From positions 1-64,000 of the forward strand of contig NZ_MSCV01000005.1 in assembly GCF_002005105.1 (NCBI RefSeq): a stretch of 64,000 bases of DNA, read 5' to 3'. Positions within the stretch are counted from its first letter, which is position 1, and each line of letters opens with the position of its first letter. Made by a program: the position numbers and the translations under genes. Below, one piece after another: positions 24,858-32,898 of this stretch. The notes below the pieces were generated by a model that did no database searches, was not told the origin of the DNA, and saw nothing but the letters and a program-made list of their open reading frames with translations. This stretch comes from Methylocaldum sp. 14B. GTDB lineage: Bacteria; Pseudomonadota; Gammaproteobacteria; Methylococcales; Methylococcaceae.

Positions 24858-26255
24858 GTGAGTGATGCTGTTCTTGTACGCCAAGGCGCGCCATATTCGG
24901 ATCGTCCGGTACACGCCGGCGATTTCAATCGCACAAGGGCCTTTAGTCAGCCCCTCGCTCAACTGCGCTTGCCGCTGCTCCTTCTTGTTGCCGGTTTTCT
25001 TCACGCCTGCGCTTGGTCGCCTTTCCGGCAGGAGGAGCCGAAAGCCCCTCCCGAGCCGCTGGTCGAAAACATCGAGGGCAACCGCTTTGCGTTGGGAAAA
25101 GACGACAGTGTCGTCGGACAACTGGCGACGGTGAAGATAGCGGAAGGGGATTCTCTTCCGGACGTGGCTCGACATTTCGGTCTGGGCCTGGAAGGGGTCG
25201 GTGAGGCCAATCCCGATATCGATCTATGGGCGCCGCAGCCGGGCAGCCGGGTTATATTGCCGATGCAGTTCACCCTTCCGGACGCTCCACGCAAGGGCAT
25301 AGTCGTCAATCTCGCCTCTATGCGCCTTTTTTACTTCCCGAAGAAGAAAGGCGGAGAGGTGGTCACCTATCCTGTCGGCATCGGCCGCGAAGGCCGCTCC
25401 ACGCCGACCGGCGAAATGCTGGTCGAGCGAAAGACCAGTCATCCGACCTGGCACGTTCCGGAGTCCATTCGCAGGGATCACGAGAAGAAAGGCGATCCTC
25501 TTCCGGCGGTGGTGTCGCCTGGCCCCGACAATCCCCTGGGCGACTACGCCATGTATCTGAGCCGTCCGAGCTATTTGATTCACGGCACCAACAAACCGTA
25601 TGGCATCGGACTTCGTGCGAGTAACGGCTGCGTCCGACTTTACCCGGAAAATATCGAAACGCTTTATCGGGAAGTGCCGGTCAAAACGCCCGTGCGCATC
25701 GTCAATCAGCCCTATTTGGTGGGGTGGCGCAACGGCGAACTTTATCTGGAGGCCCATAAGCCTCACGAGGAACTCAATGCAAAGCAGCTCAAGAAAAATC
25801 TGATGGCCGCGCTCAAGAAAATCGAAAAGAAGCAGGAGCGAAAGCTGGATTGGCCACGCATCGAGCAGACCGTGAGCGAGGCTCGGGGCATTCCGGTACC
25901 CATTTTCGAGAACAGCGAAAATCTCGCTCGGCTGGTGAGTAAAGCCGTGGCCCTGAAATATCCCGATGAGCTATACGGTCGGCCGAAAACGCCGGCGATG
26001 ACCGATAGCGGCTGGTACATCACGGCGCTGGAATCGGGGGACGAATTGAGCGCTCAGCGTTTGGCGGCGGTTCTGAATCATCAGGGACCGCAGATTCCGG
26101 CCCGGGTGGTGGCCCTGGAGAACGGACGCTTCAAAGTCATCGCCGGCCCCTTCAAAGACAGCAAGGCGACCAAGGCGGCGGCGAAGCGGATGAAGATCGA
26201 TCTGGATATCACGGGCGATATCGTGTCGCCGAAAGAGCGCGTGAGTCTCAAATAG
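24858..26255 (+). CDS. L,D-transpeptidase lipoprotein with LysM and SPOR-like domains
   Basis: 465 aa from a GTG at 24858, preferred over upstream in-frame ATGs because GGAGGGG lies nine bases before it and because it puts the lipobox (LHAC, Cys51) after a reasonable signal region. Then a LysM module (about 95-140, GDSLPDVARHFGLG), a YkuD catalytic domain with IHGTN and SNGCVRL (nucleophile Cys), a charged linker and a C-terminal SPOR-like domain (WYITALESGDELSAQRLAAV...RFKVIAGPF). It would cross-link peptidoglycan or attach proteins to it from the outer or inner membrane. Confidence 0.85.
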   Translation: MSDAVLVRQGAPYSDRPVHAGDFNRTRAFSQPLAQLRLPLLLLVAGFLHACAWSPFRQEEPKAPPEPLVENIEGNRFALGKDDSVVGQLATVKIAEGDSLPDVARHFGLGLEGVGEANPDIDLWAPQPGSRVILPMQFTLPDAPRKGIVVNLASMRLFYFPKKKGGEVVTYPVGIGREGRSTPTGEMLVERKTSHPTWHVPESIRRDHEKKGDPLPAVVSPGPDNPLGDYAMYLSRPSYLIHGTNKPYGIGLRASNGCVRLYPENIETLYREVPVKTPVRIVNQPYLVGWRNGELYLEAHKPHEELNAKQLKKNLMAALKKIEKKQERKLDWPRIEQTVSEARGIPVPIFENSENLARLVSKAVALKYPDELYGRPKTPAMTDSGWYITALESGDELSAQRLAAVLNHQGPQIPARVVALENGRFKVIAGPFKDSKATKAAAKRMKIDLDITGDIVSPKERVSLK

Positions 26256-26487
26256 CGTTTATCCCCGAGGCGGCATCCGAACGCCGGTAACGGCTGCCGC
26301 CTCGTCCCGGCGGCGTCGATCGCCTCGGGCGAGATGGTCCGATTTCAGGTCGTAGGTCGGCAATCCTTTGCCGACGACCCTCGCTAAGTACATTCCGCAA
26401 ATATTTGCGGAATCTCGATAGATTAGCTTGATTGGCGGGGTTGTCCTGCAGGTTGCCTATGCCGCAAGACTTCCCTGAATGTACTTA
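26256..26487. repeat. Gene-free region with REP-like palindrome
   Basis: GTAGGTCGGCAATCC-TTTGCCGAC lies near 26351-26374, matching copies near 11560-11800. ATTCCGCAAATATTTGCGGAAT at about 26393-26414 is a perfect palindrome. No ORF is supported. Confidence 0.5.
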
Positions 26488-26791
26488 GAGCATTTTCATA
26501 CCGATTGTACGGGCACTCGCGAGTAGGTCGGGAATCCCTTCCAATCGCAAACGGTCGCTTTAGTCGCGACCCTTCCCGACGATGTCGTTGGGCCAACGGG
26601 TTCGTCGGCAAAGGATTGCCGACCTACGACTGTAGCACCCTGTAGGTCGGGAATCCTTTCCCGACGCCATGCTCCGGCCGAGCGTCTTCATCGGCAAAGG
26701 ATTGCCGAATGCTTGAATCCATTCACCCGAGCCGAAAGCCCAACGACTTCCGCCAAGCCGGTTTTGCCGTACGAGCGAGATAAAAACGCTC
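26488..26791. mobile_element. Second TA-flanked MITE-like element
   Basis: 304 bp beginning GAGCATTTTCATACCGATTG and ending (read inward from the other strand) GAGCGTTTTTATCTCGCTCG, both continuing into TACGG. It is flanked by TA on each side. The terminal repeats match those of the element inside intI. The interior carries several GTAGGTCGGGAATCC / GGATTGCCGACCTAC palindromes. No transposase. Confidence 0.7.
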
Positions 26792-26833
26792 TAACTCCAA
26801 AGCGCTTTAAATCAAGGAGTTAATTCTTGTAGG

Positions 26834-26955
26834 GGATTGGGCCGCGAGGCCGTAACCTACCGGGCGAGGTTGCGGAATCGGTGGGTTACGGCACGCGGAG
26901 ACATCACCGTAATTTTCCGGAATCGGCGCAATGCGTGCCTAACCCACCCTACAAA
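26834..26955. repeat. Dispersed inverted repeat GTAGGG...CACCCTAC
   Basis: TTGGGCCGCGAGGCCGTAAC and GGTGGGTTACGGCACGCGGA are followed by GCGTGCCTAACCCACCCTAC, giving inverted arms of about 20 bp. It lies just downstream of the barrel gene's stop and may act as its transcription end. Confidence 0.45.
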
Positions 26956-26959
26956 GGTA

Positions 26960-28393
26960 TCAAAACTCCGGAGCGGCGCGGTAAGTCCAGGTAACGGCCA
27001 AATTGCCGAAAAAGCCGTCCCCCAGTTGGACCTGGTCGAATTCGCGGCGGGGATTGGCGAGCACTACGTGCTTGGTGTTCAGATCTTCATAAATCGGCAA
27101 GCCGACCGACCCGCGCAGCTTGAAGTTTCCGCCGAAAGCGTTGAGAAAGCGGTAGTCGAAGACGAATGCAAGATTGGTCACGGTGCCGCCGCTGTTCCCG
27201 ATCTTGTAGCCGTGGTCTTCGCTTTTTTGCGTGTAGCTGGCGTCCATCTCGATGCCCAACATCAGATCATAGTTCGGCGTGTAGTGGAAAGCCGCGCCGA
27301 CGGTGGCGACGTCGCCGAAGGCAAAGTCGTTGTCATTTTCCGGGTTGACGGTGTAGAGGGCCGAACCGTGAAACCAGAAATCTTTCCAGCGCTGCGAGTA
27401 GAGCAACCCGCCGGTGAAGGTGGCGGTGTCTTTGCCCAGCTGTAGAGCGGGGCCGGTGGAAACGAGCCTTCTCCCGGCCACGGGATCCGTGGTCGCTCCC
27501 CTCTCGCCGTCGAACTGTCCCGTCGGCAAGGTGGTGCCGAGCAGAATGGTCCCGAATTTGTCCCAGCGGGTGCTGCGCCAGAAGTTATAGCGTCCTTCCA
27601 GGGTAATGTCGCCGATGCCGTTTTCCTCGCCGACGGTTTCCCTGACGCTGGTGGGCGACGTTCTGACTAGCGTCTTGGTTCTACGTTCGAACCAGGGGAC
27701 GTTGACGAAAAGAGAGAGATTGTCGGTGGGCGAGTAGTTGACGATCAGTGCCTGCTGATGCGCCTGGACTTCTTTCGGAGCCCGCGGCTGGGTCCTGTTG
27801 CTGTTGATGAACTCGCTGGGATCGGTGCTGTTTGAGCCTGCTTTGACCTGGTCTTTCTGCATGTAGCCGTAGACGGCGCCGATGCTGAAGGCTCCCGCTC
27901 CCGGCGTCACTGCCGTACGGATACGGAATGGCGCGGTGGTCCCGACCGGCGAGACATCCTGATAGGCGATCCCGAAGTCGATCACGTCGCCCCCTTCCTT
28001 GGCGGCGAATGCCTCGGCCTCTTCCCGGTTGGCGAAAGCGATATAGTTCGGAACCATATCCGGAATGACGCGGCTGCCGATGACATAAATGGCGTCTTCG
28101 GCATCTATCAGCTTGCCGGAGACCCAGTCGTGCACTTTTACCGATTCGAAGGCGGAAAGTCCGCCGGCATCGTCGACCTCGCGCAGCATGCAGGCGACGC
28201 CGCAGGTGAATTTTTTCTTGCCGTCCTTGTAAACCAATTCGGCGGCACTCTTTAGGTACTGATCGATGTACATACCACAGACCCGGCAGCTTTCCCGTTC
28301 ATGGGGCTCCTCGGCCGAGACCGCAAACGATATGAGCAGAAGCTGGCATATCGCCAATGCTGGCCCCAAGCCAAATCTAATGAGTGCCGTCAT
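26960..28393 (-). CDS. NosL-domain/outer-membrane barrel fusion protein
   Basis: 477 aa. A signal peptide (cleavage after VSA, about residue 27) is followed by a NosL-like domain (about 30-160) with the copper motif CRVCGM (C36, C39, M41), a second pair C63/C67 and the typical SRVIPDMVPNYIAFANREEAEAFA end. From about 165 the sequence changes to an alternating, aromatic pattern ending in Phe, as in outer-membrane beta-barrels of the Phenol_MetA_deg/transporter type. The fusion would tether a Cu(I)-binding domain to an outer-membrane channel. Last gene of the operon, overlapping the upstream lipoprotein gene by 17 bp. No nosZ is present. Confidence 0.8.
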   Translation of the reverse strand: MTALIRFGLGPALAICQLLLISFAVSAEEPHERESCRVCGMYIDQYLKSAAELVYKDGKKKFTCGVACMLREVDDAGGLSAFESVKVHDWVSGKLIDAEDAIYVIGSRVIPDMVPNYIAFANREEAEAFAAKEGGDVIDFGIAYQDVSPVGTTAPFRIRTAVTPGAGAFSIGAVYGYMQKDQVKAGSNSTDPSEFINSNRTQPRAPKEVQAHQQALIVNYSPTDNLSLFVNVPWFERRTKTLVRTSPTSVRETVGEENGIGDITLEGRYNFWRSTRWDKFGTILLGTTLPTGQFDGERGATTDPVAGRRLVSTGPALQLGKDTATFTGGLLYSQRWKDFWFHGSALYTVNPENDNDFAFGDVATVGAAFHYTPNYDLMLGIEMDASYTQKSEDHGYKIGNSGGTVTNLAFVFDYRFLNAFGGNFKLRGSVGLPIYEDLNTKHVVLANPRREFDQVQLGDGFFGNLAVTWTYRAAPEF

Positions 28394-28913
28394 AAAATCC
28401 CCCTTTGTATAGCACTGTGGTCAAAAGCTTTTCGAAAGTGTCGATACTGGCTTCCCCGGTGATCTTCTCCCGCACGATGCCTTTCTCGTCGAGCACCAGG
28501 GTCGTCGGCAAGCCGATTACGCCGAACTGCCGGGCTACTTTTCCGTATTCGTCCACCAGCATCGGATAAGTGACGTGATCGAACTTCCGGAACCGCTCGT
28601 CCGCCTCGACGGGCCGGCTTTCGTGTATGGCGACCGGCAGGAAACCTTTGTCCTTATATTTTTGATAGAGGGTTTCCAGGGCCAGGACGGTTTCTTTGTT
28701 GCAGTGGGAGCAATCCATAGCCCAGAAGCGCACCAGGACCACCTTGCCCCGGATGTCCTTGGGCAGCGTCACGGGATTTCCGTGAAAATCGGTGAGCGTG
28801 ACGACGGGCGCCATGTCGCCGATCTGCAAGCCCGGCCGTCGACCGTTGCAGGCGCCGAGCGACGCCATGATCGACGCGGCCAATAAAAGTCGAATCCAAA
28901 ATGTGATCGTCAT
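28377..28913 (-). CDS. TlpA/ResA-like thioredoxin lipoprotein
   Basis: 178 aa with a lipoprotein signal (SLGAC, Cys22) and a thioredoxin fold: APVVTLTDFHGNPVTLP, VVLVRFWAMDCSHCNKETV with redox CSHC, and a cis-Pro loop in VIGLPTTLVLDEKG. The CSHC is unusual beside the common WCxxC. Expected in the periplasm, anchored to a membrane, reducing disulfides or assisting metal transfer. Overlaps the upstream NosL gene by 4 bp and the downstream NosL-barrel gene by 17 bp. Confidence 0.85.
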   Translation of the reverse strand: MTITFWIRLLLAASIMASLGACNGRRPGLQIGDMAPVVTLTDFHGNPVTLPKDIRGKVVLVRFWAMDCSHCNKETVLALETLYQKYKDKGFLPVAIHESRPVEADERFRKFDHVTYPMLVDEYGKVARQFGVIGLPTTLVLDEKGIVREKITGEASIDTFEKLLTTVLYKGGFYDGTH

Positions 28914-29413
28914 GAACGCCGGTCCAGCGATTCGATGACGGCCGGGGTCACATCCTGAAAGCGCAAGATCTTGGTGCCCTTGTGGTCCTCCAGAAATTCC
29001 TGGGCGGACTCTTGATCCCTGAAGGGGAGCAATTCATGACCCATGGGGCCCAGTACGTCCGAGCCGATCACGTAAAATGCGGGCTTGGCTTCGATCAGTT
29101 CGACTTCGTAATAATCCGTGACGTAAATGGCGACGATTTGGTCCGCCGTTTTCCCCGGTGTGTATTTGGACGTGTCGAAGATATGCTTGAACATATCCTT
29201 GGCGCCGTCGTAAAAGTACGAGGTGCCGTCCTTAAAAACGATCTGCGCCACCCACTTCGGATATTTGTAGACGAACATGCCGCAGACCGGGCAGCGGTCG
29301 CTCTTCTTGAGCACCGCCTTTCCTGCTGCGTCGGCGACGGAGCCGGGAACGACCCGGGACAAAGCCAGCGCCGCGAGGGCGCGCAAACAGTTCCTTCGGG
29401 ATCGGTCGGTCAT
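28910..29413 (-). CDS. NosL family protein with Tat-type signal
   Basis: 167 aa. SRRNCLRALAALAL at the N terminus looks like a Tat signal. The NosL domain has CPVCGM (C41, C44, M46), YFYDGAKDMFKHIFD, FYVIGSDVLGPMGHELLPF and FLEDHKGTKILRF. NosL of denitrifiers is a Cu(I) chaperone for the Cu centres of nitrous oxide reductase; no such reductase is in view, so another copper client is likely. Overlaps the lipoprotein gene by 4 bp. Confidence 0.88.
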   Translation of the reverse strand: MTDRSRRNCLRALAALALSRVVPGSVADAAGKAVLKKSDRCPVCGMFVYKYPKWVAQIVFKDGTSYFYDGAKDMFKHIFDTSKYTPGKTADQIVAIYVTDYYEVELIEAKPAFYVIGSDVLGPMGHELLPFRDQESAQEFLEDHKGTKILRFQDVTPAVIESLDRRS

Positions 29414-29427
29414 GAGGGTTACCTTGC

Positions 29428-30423
29428 TTACATAACGAGATTGGAGATCGCAATTCGATAGGTCACGACGGACGCGAAAGCCGTGTAGGACACGATCGAG
29501 GTCAATGCGAGTCTTCTTAGCAGCGATGGTATTGCCGAGCTCAGGCTTGCTATCCCGCGGAACGGGATCAGGACGGCGATGCCCGCGCCGGCGACTACGG
29601 CGCTGAACAACAGGATGTATAGCAGATAACCGATGTAGTTATATTCCTCCATGATGATGCAGAACGGACAATGGTGGGTCGGCAATTCGTAGATATAAAG
29701 CGAGATGCAGGAAATGATCGCGACTATGGAGACGAAGAAGGCCACTACCGCCAAAGCGGAATAGACATAGCCGCCTTTTCCCCGAAGATAGAAATAAATG
29801 CCGGAGAGCAGCGCCGCGGCAATGCTGATATAAAAAGCCCAGAGCGTGGGTAATGCCGGCAGGGCCGCGATTTCCGAGCCGAGTCCCTCGACCCGTTCGC
29901 TGCTGAAAAGGGCGCCGCAGCACGAGGTGATGACATTGGCGTCCAGCTTCAGGAAATAAGCCAGTTCCACAATCGTTTCGGCCACGATGAACGGGGCGAT
30001 GACCGCCAGCAGGAGGTATTTTTTCCTGATGAGAGGGTAGTCGTAAGCCTGATTGTCCGCGTGGTTCAGCACCAGCCAGAGTCCCGCCAGCAGGAAATTG
30101 CCGACCTTCAGGATCAGGGTCGGATAACCGAAGGCATTCACGCTCAAGGCCCCCGCGGCGCACATGGCGCCGACGAACAGCGGGTAGAGCGTGTCGGCGG
30201 TGAACACGTAAAGGAACAGCGAGATCAGTTGCAGCCCGAAGGTATAGGACAGCAGCGTCGAGACCAGGTAGGTCCGCCGCTCCAGGGTCAGCTGCAGTTC
30301 GCTGCCGCTCTCGATGTTCCAGTGGCGATAGATCTGTAGCCCATAGTAGGCCGAATAAACCACCATCAGGCTCACCGTCAGCGCGGCGATGATATTGGCG
30401 ATCACCGCCGGATGCATGATCAC
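29428..30423 (-). CDS. Polytopic membrane protein with CC and HHCPFC motifs
   Basis: 331 aa from a GTG at 30423 that overlaps the ATPase stop (GTGA) and has GGAG seven bases upstream; an ATG two codons later is the alternative. About eight to nine membrane helices. Conserved-looking thiol sites: ITSCCG (C168, C169) in a loop and THHCPFC (H250-C255) at a helix border, both plausible metal or redox sites. Family not recognised. Its place between an ABC ATPase and NosL suggests a core inner-membrane component of the locus. Confidence 0.7.
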   Translation of the reverse strand: MIMHPAVIANIIAALTVSLMVVYSAYYGLQIYRHWNIESGSELQLTLERRTYLVSTLLSYTFGLQLISLFLYVFTADTLYPLFVGAMCAAGALSVNAFGYPTLILKVGNFLLAGLWLVLNHADNQAYDYPLIRKKYLLLAVIAPFIVAETIVELAYFLKLDANVITSCCGALFSSERVEGLGSEIAALPALPTLWAFYISIAAALLSGIYFYLRGKGGYVYSALAVVAFFVSIVAIISCISLYIYELPTHHCPFCIIMEEYNYIGYLLYILLFSAVVAGAGIAVLIPFRGIASLSSAIPSLLRRLALTSIVSYTAFASVVTYRIAISNLVM

Positions 30424-31100
30424 GGCGCTTCTCCTTCGAGCCGGCCGTCCCGCAGCCGGACCACCTCGTCGACGACGCTGGCCTGGTACACCAGGGGGTC
30501 GTGGCTGGTAATCAGGACCGTTTTGCCGTCTTTTTTGAACGTTTCCACGATTTCGAGGAATCTGTAAGAGAGCTTGGTGTCCAGGTTGGAGGTTGGCTCA
30601 TCCGCGATGATGACGGACGGGTCGTTGATCAGTGCTCGGACGATGCCCACCCGCTGCGCTTCGCCGCCGGACAGCCACTCGATGCGCGAGTGTGCCTTGC
30701 GGGAAAGGTCTAGCCTGTCGAGCAGATGCATCGCGCGCTCCTTGAGCGGCCCATGCCGTTCGCCCAAGGGGTAGGCGGGCAGCATGACGTTTTCCAGTGC
30801 AGTGATCCCCTTGATCAGATTGTGCTGTTGGAAGATGAAGCCGAAGGTCTTGCGGCGGATATCGGTCAGAAAGCGTTCCGGCAAGCTGGTGATTTCGCGT
30901 CCGCTCAGTTTCACCCGTCCGGCGGTAGGGCGCGACATGCAGCCGATGATGCTGAGCAGGGTGGTCTTCCCCGAGCCGCTGGGGCCGGTCAGAACGGTGA
31001 CCTTGTTGGAGCTGATGTTGAGGCTGATGCCGTTGAGCGCCGAGTATTCGCTCGGCTTGCCTGTGTTGAATACTTTGCGGACGTCGAAAAGCTCGATCAT
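30420..31100 (-). CDS. ABC transporter ATPase, MacB/LolD type
   Basis: 226 aa starting MIELFDVRKVFNTGKPSEYS. Walker A GPSGSGKTT, Q-loop FIFQQHN, signature LSGGEAQRVGIVRALI, Walker B VIIADEPTSNLD, H-loop ITSHD. Size and motifs fit the LolD/MacB group that powers mechanotransmission or lipoprotein/peptide export rather than substrate import. Partner permease is directly upstream (3 bp). NosF-like ATPases in nos clusters occupy a similar position but belong to a different ABC type. Confidence 0.9.
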   Translation of the reverse strand: MIELFDVRKVFNTGKPSEYSALNGISLNISSNKVTVLTGPSGSGKTTLLSIIGCMSRPTAGRVKLSGREITSLPERFLTDIRRKTFGFIFQQHNLIKGITALENVMLPAYPLGERHGPLKERAMHLLDRLDLSRKAHSRIEWLSGGEAQRVGIVRALINDPSVIIADEPTSNLDTKLSYRFLEIVETFKKDGKTVLITSHDPLVYQASVVDEVVRLRDGRLEGEAP

Positions 31101-31103
31101 GAA

Positions 31104-32354
31104 TCACTCTCCCGTATGGCGCATGGCGGCGTCCGGATCGATGGTCGCCGCCCGCCAGGCCGGAACGATGGTGGATACCGTGTAGGGCACCACCGTGAGG
31201 AAGAAGAGGGTGGTCAATTGCTCGGCGCTTACGAAAGGCATCAGCTTGAACTGCGGATACAGGGTCGACCAGCCTTTCAAAGCCGGTTCGAACACCAGGG
31301 AATGGGTGAAGAATACGTGGATGTAAGCGAGGATCACGCCGGCGAGAAACGCGGTCAGCGAAATCACCGCGCCTTCCCAGAATTTCATGCGGATGATGTC
31401 CGAGGTTTCCCAGCCGATGGCCTTGAGTATGCCGATTTCACGCCGTTCCCCGGCGCTGAGCCCGGAGGCCTTGTCCCAGGCGAAGATGACGAATGCCAGG
31501 ACCGCCGCGGACAGGATCACGATCATCATGCCGCCGCGCCAGTTGAAGATCGAGTCGTAGGTGCGGAGGATCTCGTCCCGTATGATCGGGCGGGAATCGG
31601 GAAACAGCCGGGTGATCTTGGCGGCGATCGTGGAAAGCTCCTCGGGATTTCTGACCGAGACCGCCAGATCGGTCACATAGTTCTCGGGGATGCCGAAAAA
31701 TCTGCGGAAGTCGGGCTCGGTCATCAGGATCAGATCGGAGGAGACAAGTTCCGACGCGGAGGAAAGCGTGTCCTTGATTCTCAAGGGCATTCCTTCGCCG
31801 GCATGGGTGCGGAACAGTATGAATTCGCCCTTGCCGGCATTCCGCACCCGGGCGATGCCGTTGCCGATGACGATGTTTCCCGCGCCGATCGTTTCGGCGC
31901 CGACGAGAGGCATGGCTTGCTCTTCAGGGCCGTGGCGGTGCTCGTTTTCGGTCACGACCGTGCGCATCGGCTCGGTCTCGGCTTGTTCCGTCGCTGTCGT
32001 GGCGGGCGGCACCAGCAAGGTGTAGTTGGCTCCGAAAACAGGGTCGAAATAATAGCCCCAGAGCCGCCCCTCGACTGCCTGCACGCCCCGGATTTTCAGA
32101 ATTTCGTCCCGATAGCGCAGCGGCATGAGGTCGTGGCGTCCCGCCACGACTTTTTGCACGATCATTTCCGGCGACTCTCGAAGGACGAGGGATGCCTCTT
32201 TCTTGATCGCGTGGGTAAAGAACATCACCGAGGCCAGGATGAACACGATCAAGGCGTACAGGATCAAGAGGCCAATGTTCTTCACCTTGCGCCGCAGCAG
32301 CGACGACAGGGTGAAATCGATGATGTATTTCTGCTTCTCAATCCAACTCTTCAT
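31104..32354 (-). CDS. ABC permease, MacB/FtsX type
   Basis: 416 aa starting MKSWIEKQKYIIDFTLSSLL. One N-terminal helix, a periplasmic domain of about 210 residues containing a His/Glu-rich stretch (ENEHRHGPEEQAMP), then three C-terminal helices of the FtsX domain (EIGILKAIGWETSDIIRMKFWEG...). The topology is that of MacB-like mechanotransmission permeases. The HRHG segment may touch metal. Overlaps the small upstream gene by 17 bp. Confidence 0.88.
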   Translation of the reverse strand: MKSWIEKQKYIIDFTLSSLLRRKVKNIGLLILYALIVFILASVMFFTHAIKKEASLVLRESPEMIVQKVVAGRHDLMPLRYRDEILKIRGVQAVEGRLWGYYFDPVFGANYTLLVPPATTATEQAETEPMRTVVTENEHRHGPEEQAMPLVGAETIGAGNIVIGNGIARVRNAGKGEFILFRTHAGEGMPLRIKDTLSSASELVSSDLILMTEPDFRRFFGIPENYVTDLAVSVRNPEELSTIAAKITRLFPDSRPIIRDEILRTYDSIFNWRGGMMIVILSAAVLAFVIFAWDKASGLSAGERREIGILKAIGWETSDIIRMKFWEGAVISLTAFLAGVILAYIHVFFTHSLVFEPALKGWSTLYPQFKLMPFVSAEQLTTLFFLTVVPYTVSTIVPAWRAATIDPDAAMRHTGE

Positions 32355-32649
32355 TGATTTTCCGAATGTTTTCCGGTGCGCCCAGGAAGGAGCCGGAAGG
32401 GAAATGCTCCAGGGATATGGGATGGTCCTGAAAGGGTGTGCTCAAGTCCGCTTGCGAGAGATGACGCGTGTAGCGGGCCTCGGTAAACAGGCATAGATCG
32501 GTGAGATGGAGTGCCTTTACCAAAGCCCGTTTTTCAGTCAATTCCGGTGGATGCGTCCGAGTGGAGATTGCGGCGTGCAGGAGCAACAAACCGAGGATGG
32601 CCGATTGCGCTGCGATCGCCGATAAAAAAACGCTCGATTTCCTGGTCAT
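32338..32649 (-). CDS. Small membrane-anchored protein
   Basis: 103 aa starting MTRKSSVFLSAIAAQSAILG. One N-terminal helix followed by about 70 periplasmic residues (HLTDLCLFTEARYTRHLSQAD...) with one Cys and several His. Overlap with the permease gene indicates co-translation. Probably an accessory subunit of the ABC complex. No family recognised. Confidence 0.6.
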   Translation of the reverse strand: MTRKSSVFLSAIAAQSAILGLLLLHAAISTRTHPPELTEKRALVKALHLTDLCLFTEARYTRHLSQADLSTPFQDHPISLEHFPSGSFLGAPENIRKINEELD

Positions 32650-32898
32650 TGTTCTTGTGAATTGTCTTGTGTTTCGGTCTGCGGCGCGTCTTTCCTCAAA
32701 CTATGCTCTGCCGCTGGCGGGGGGCGAAGAGAAGAGTGTGACCGCCATGCAACAGGTATGCCTGAATTTGAGACCTTTTTTTGATCGGAGTTTTCCGATG
32801 TTCATGTGCGTTGATTGCGGCGGAAGTGTGGGAAATCCCGCATCGGTAGTGTAAATCCCACAGTTTTCGGCGATACGTCGACCGCTCGACAACTTCGC
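32650..32898. other. Intergenic gap inside the copper locus
   Basis: 249 bp between the HMA-TauE gene and the seven-gene unit. No ORF with a supported ribosome site is seen. It is long enough for a separate promoter, so the seven genes could be transcribed independently. I see no clear CueR- or CsoR-type operator. Confidence 0.4.

Noticed and set aside
26340-26710. CRISPR array
   Set aside because: The repeated palindromes are irregularly spaced, vary in sequence and orientation and have no unique spacers of constant length.
26960-30423. Denitrification (nos) gene cluster
   Set aside because: NosL domains are present, but there is no nosZ, nosR or NosD-type repeat protein, and the ABC proteins are MacB-like rather than NosF/NosY-like.
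30726-32357. 543-aa plus-strand open frame
   Set aside because: Antisense to the ABC ATPase and permease, with low-complexity composition and no family signature.
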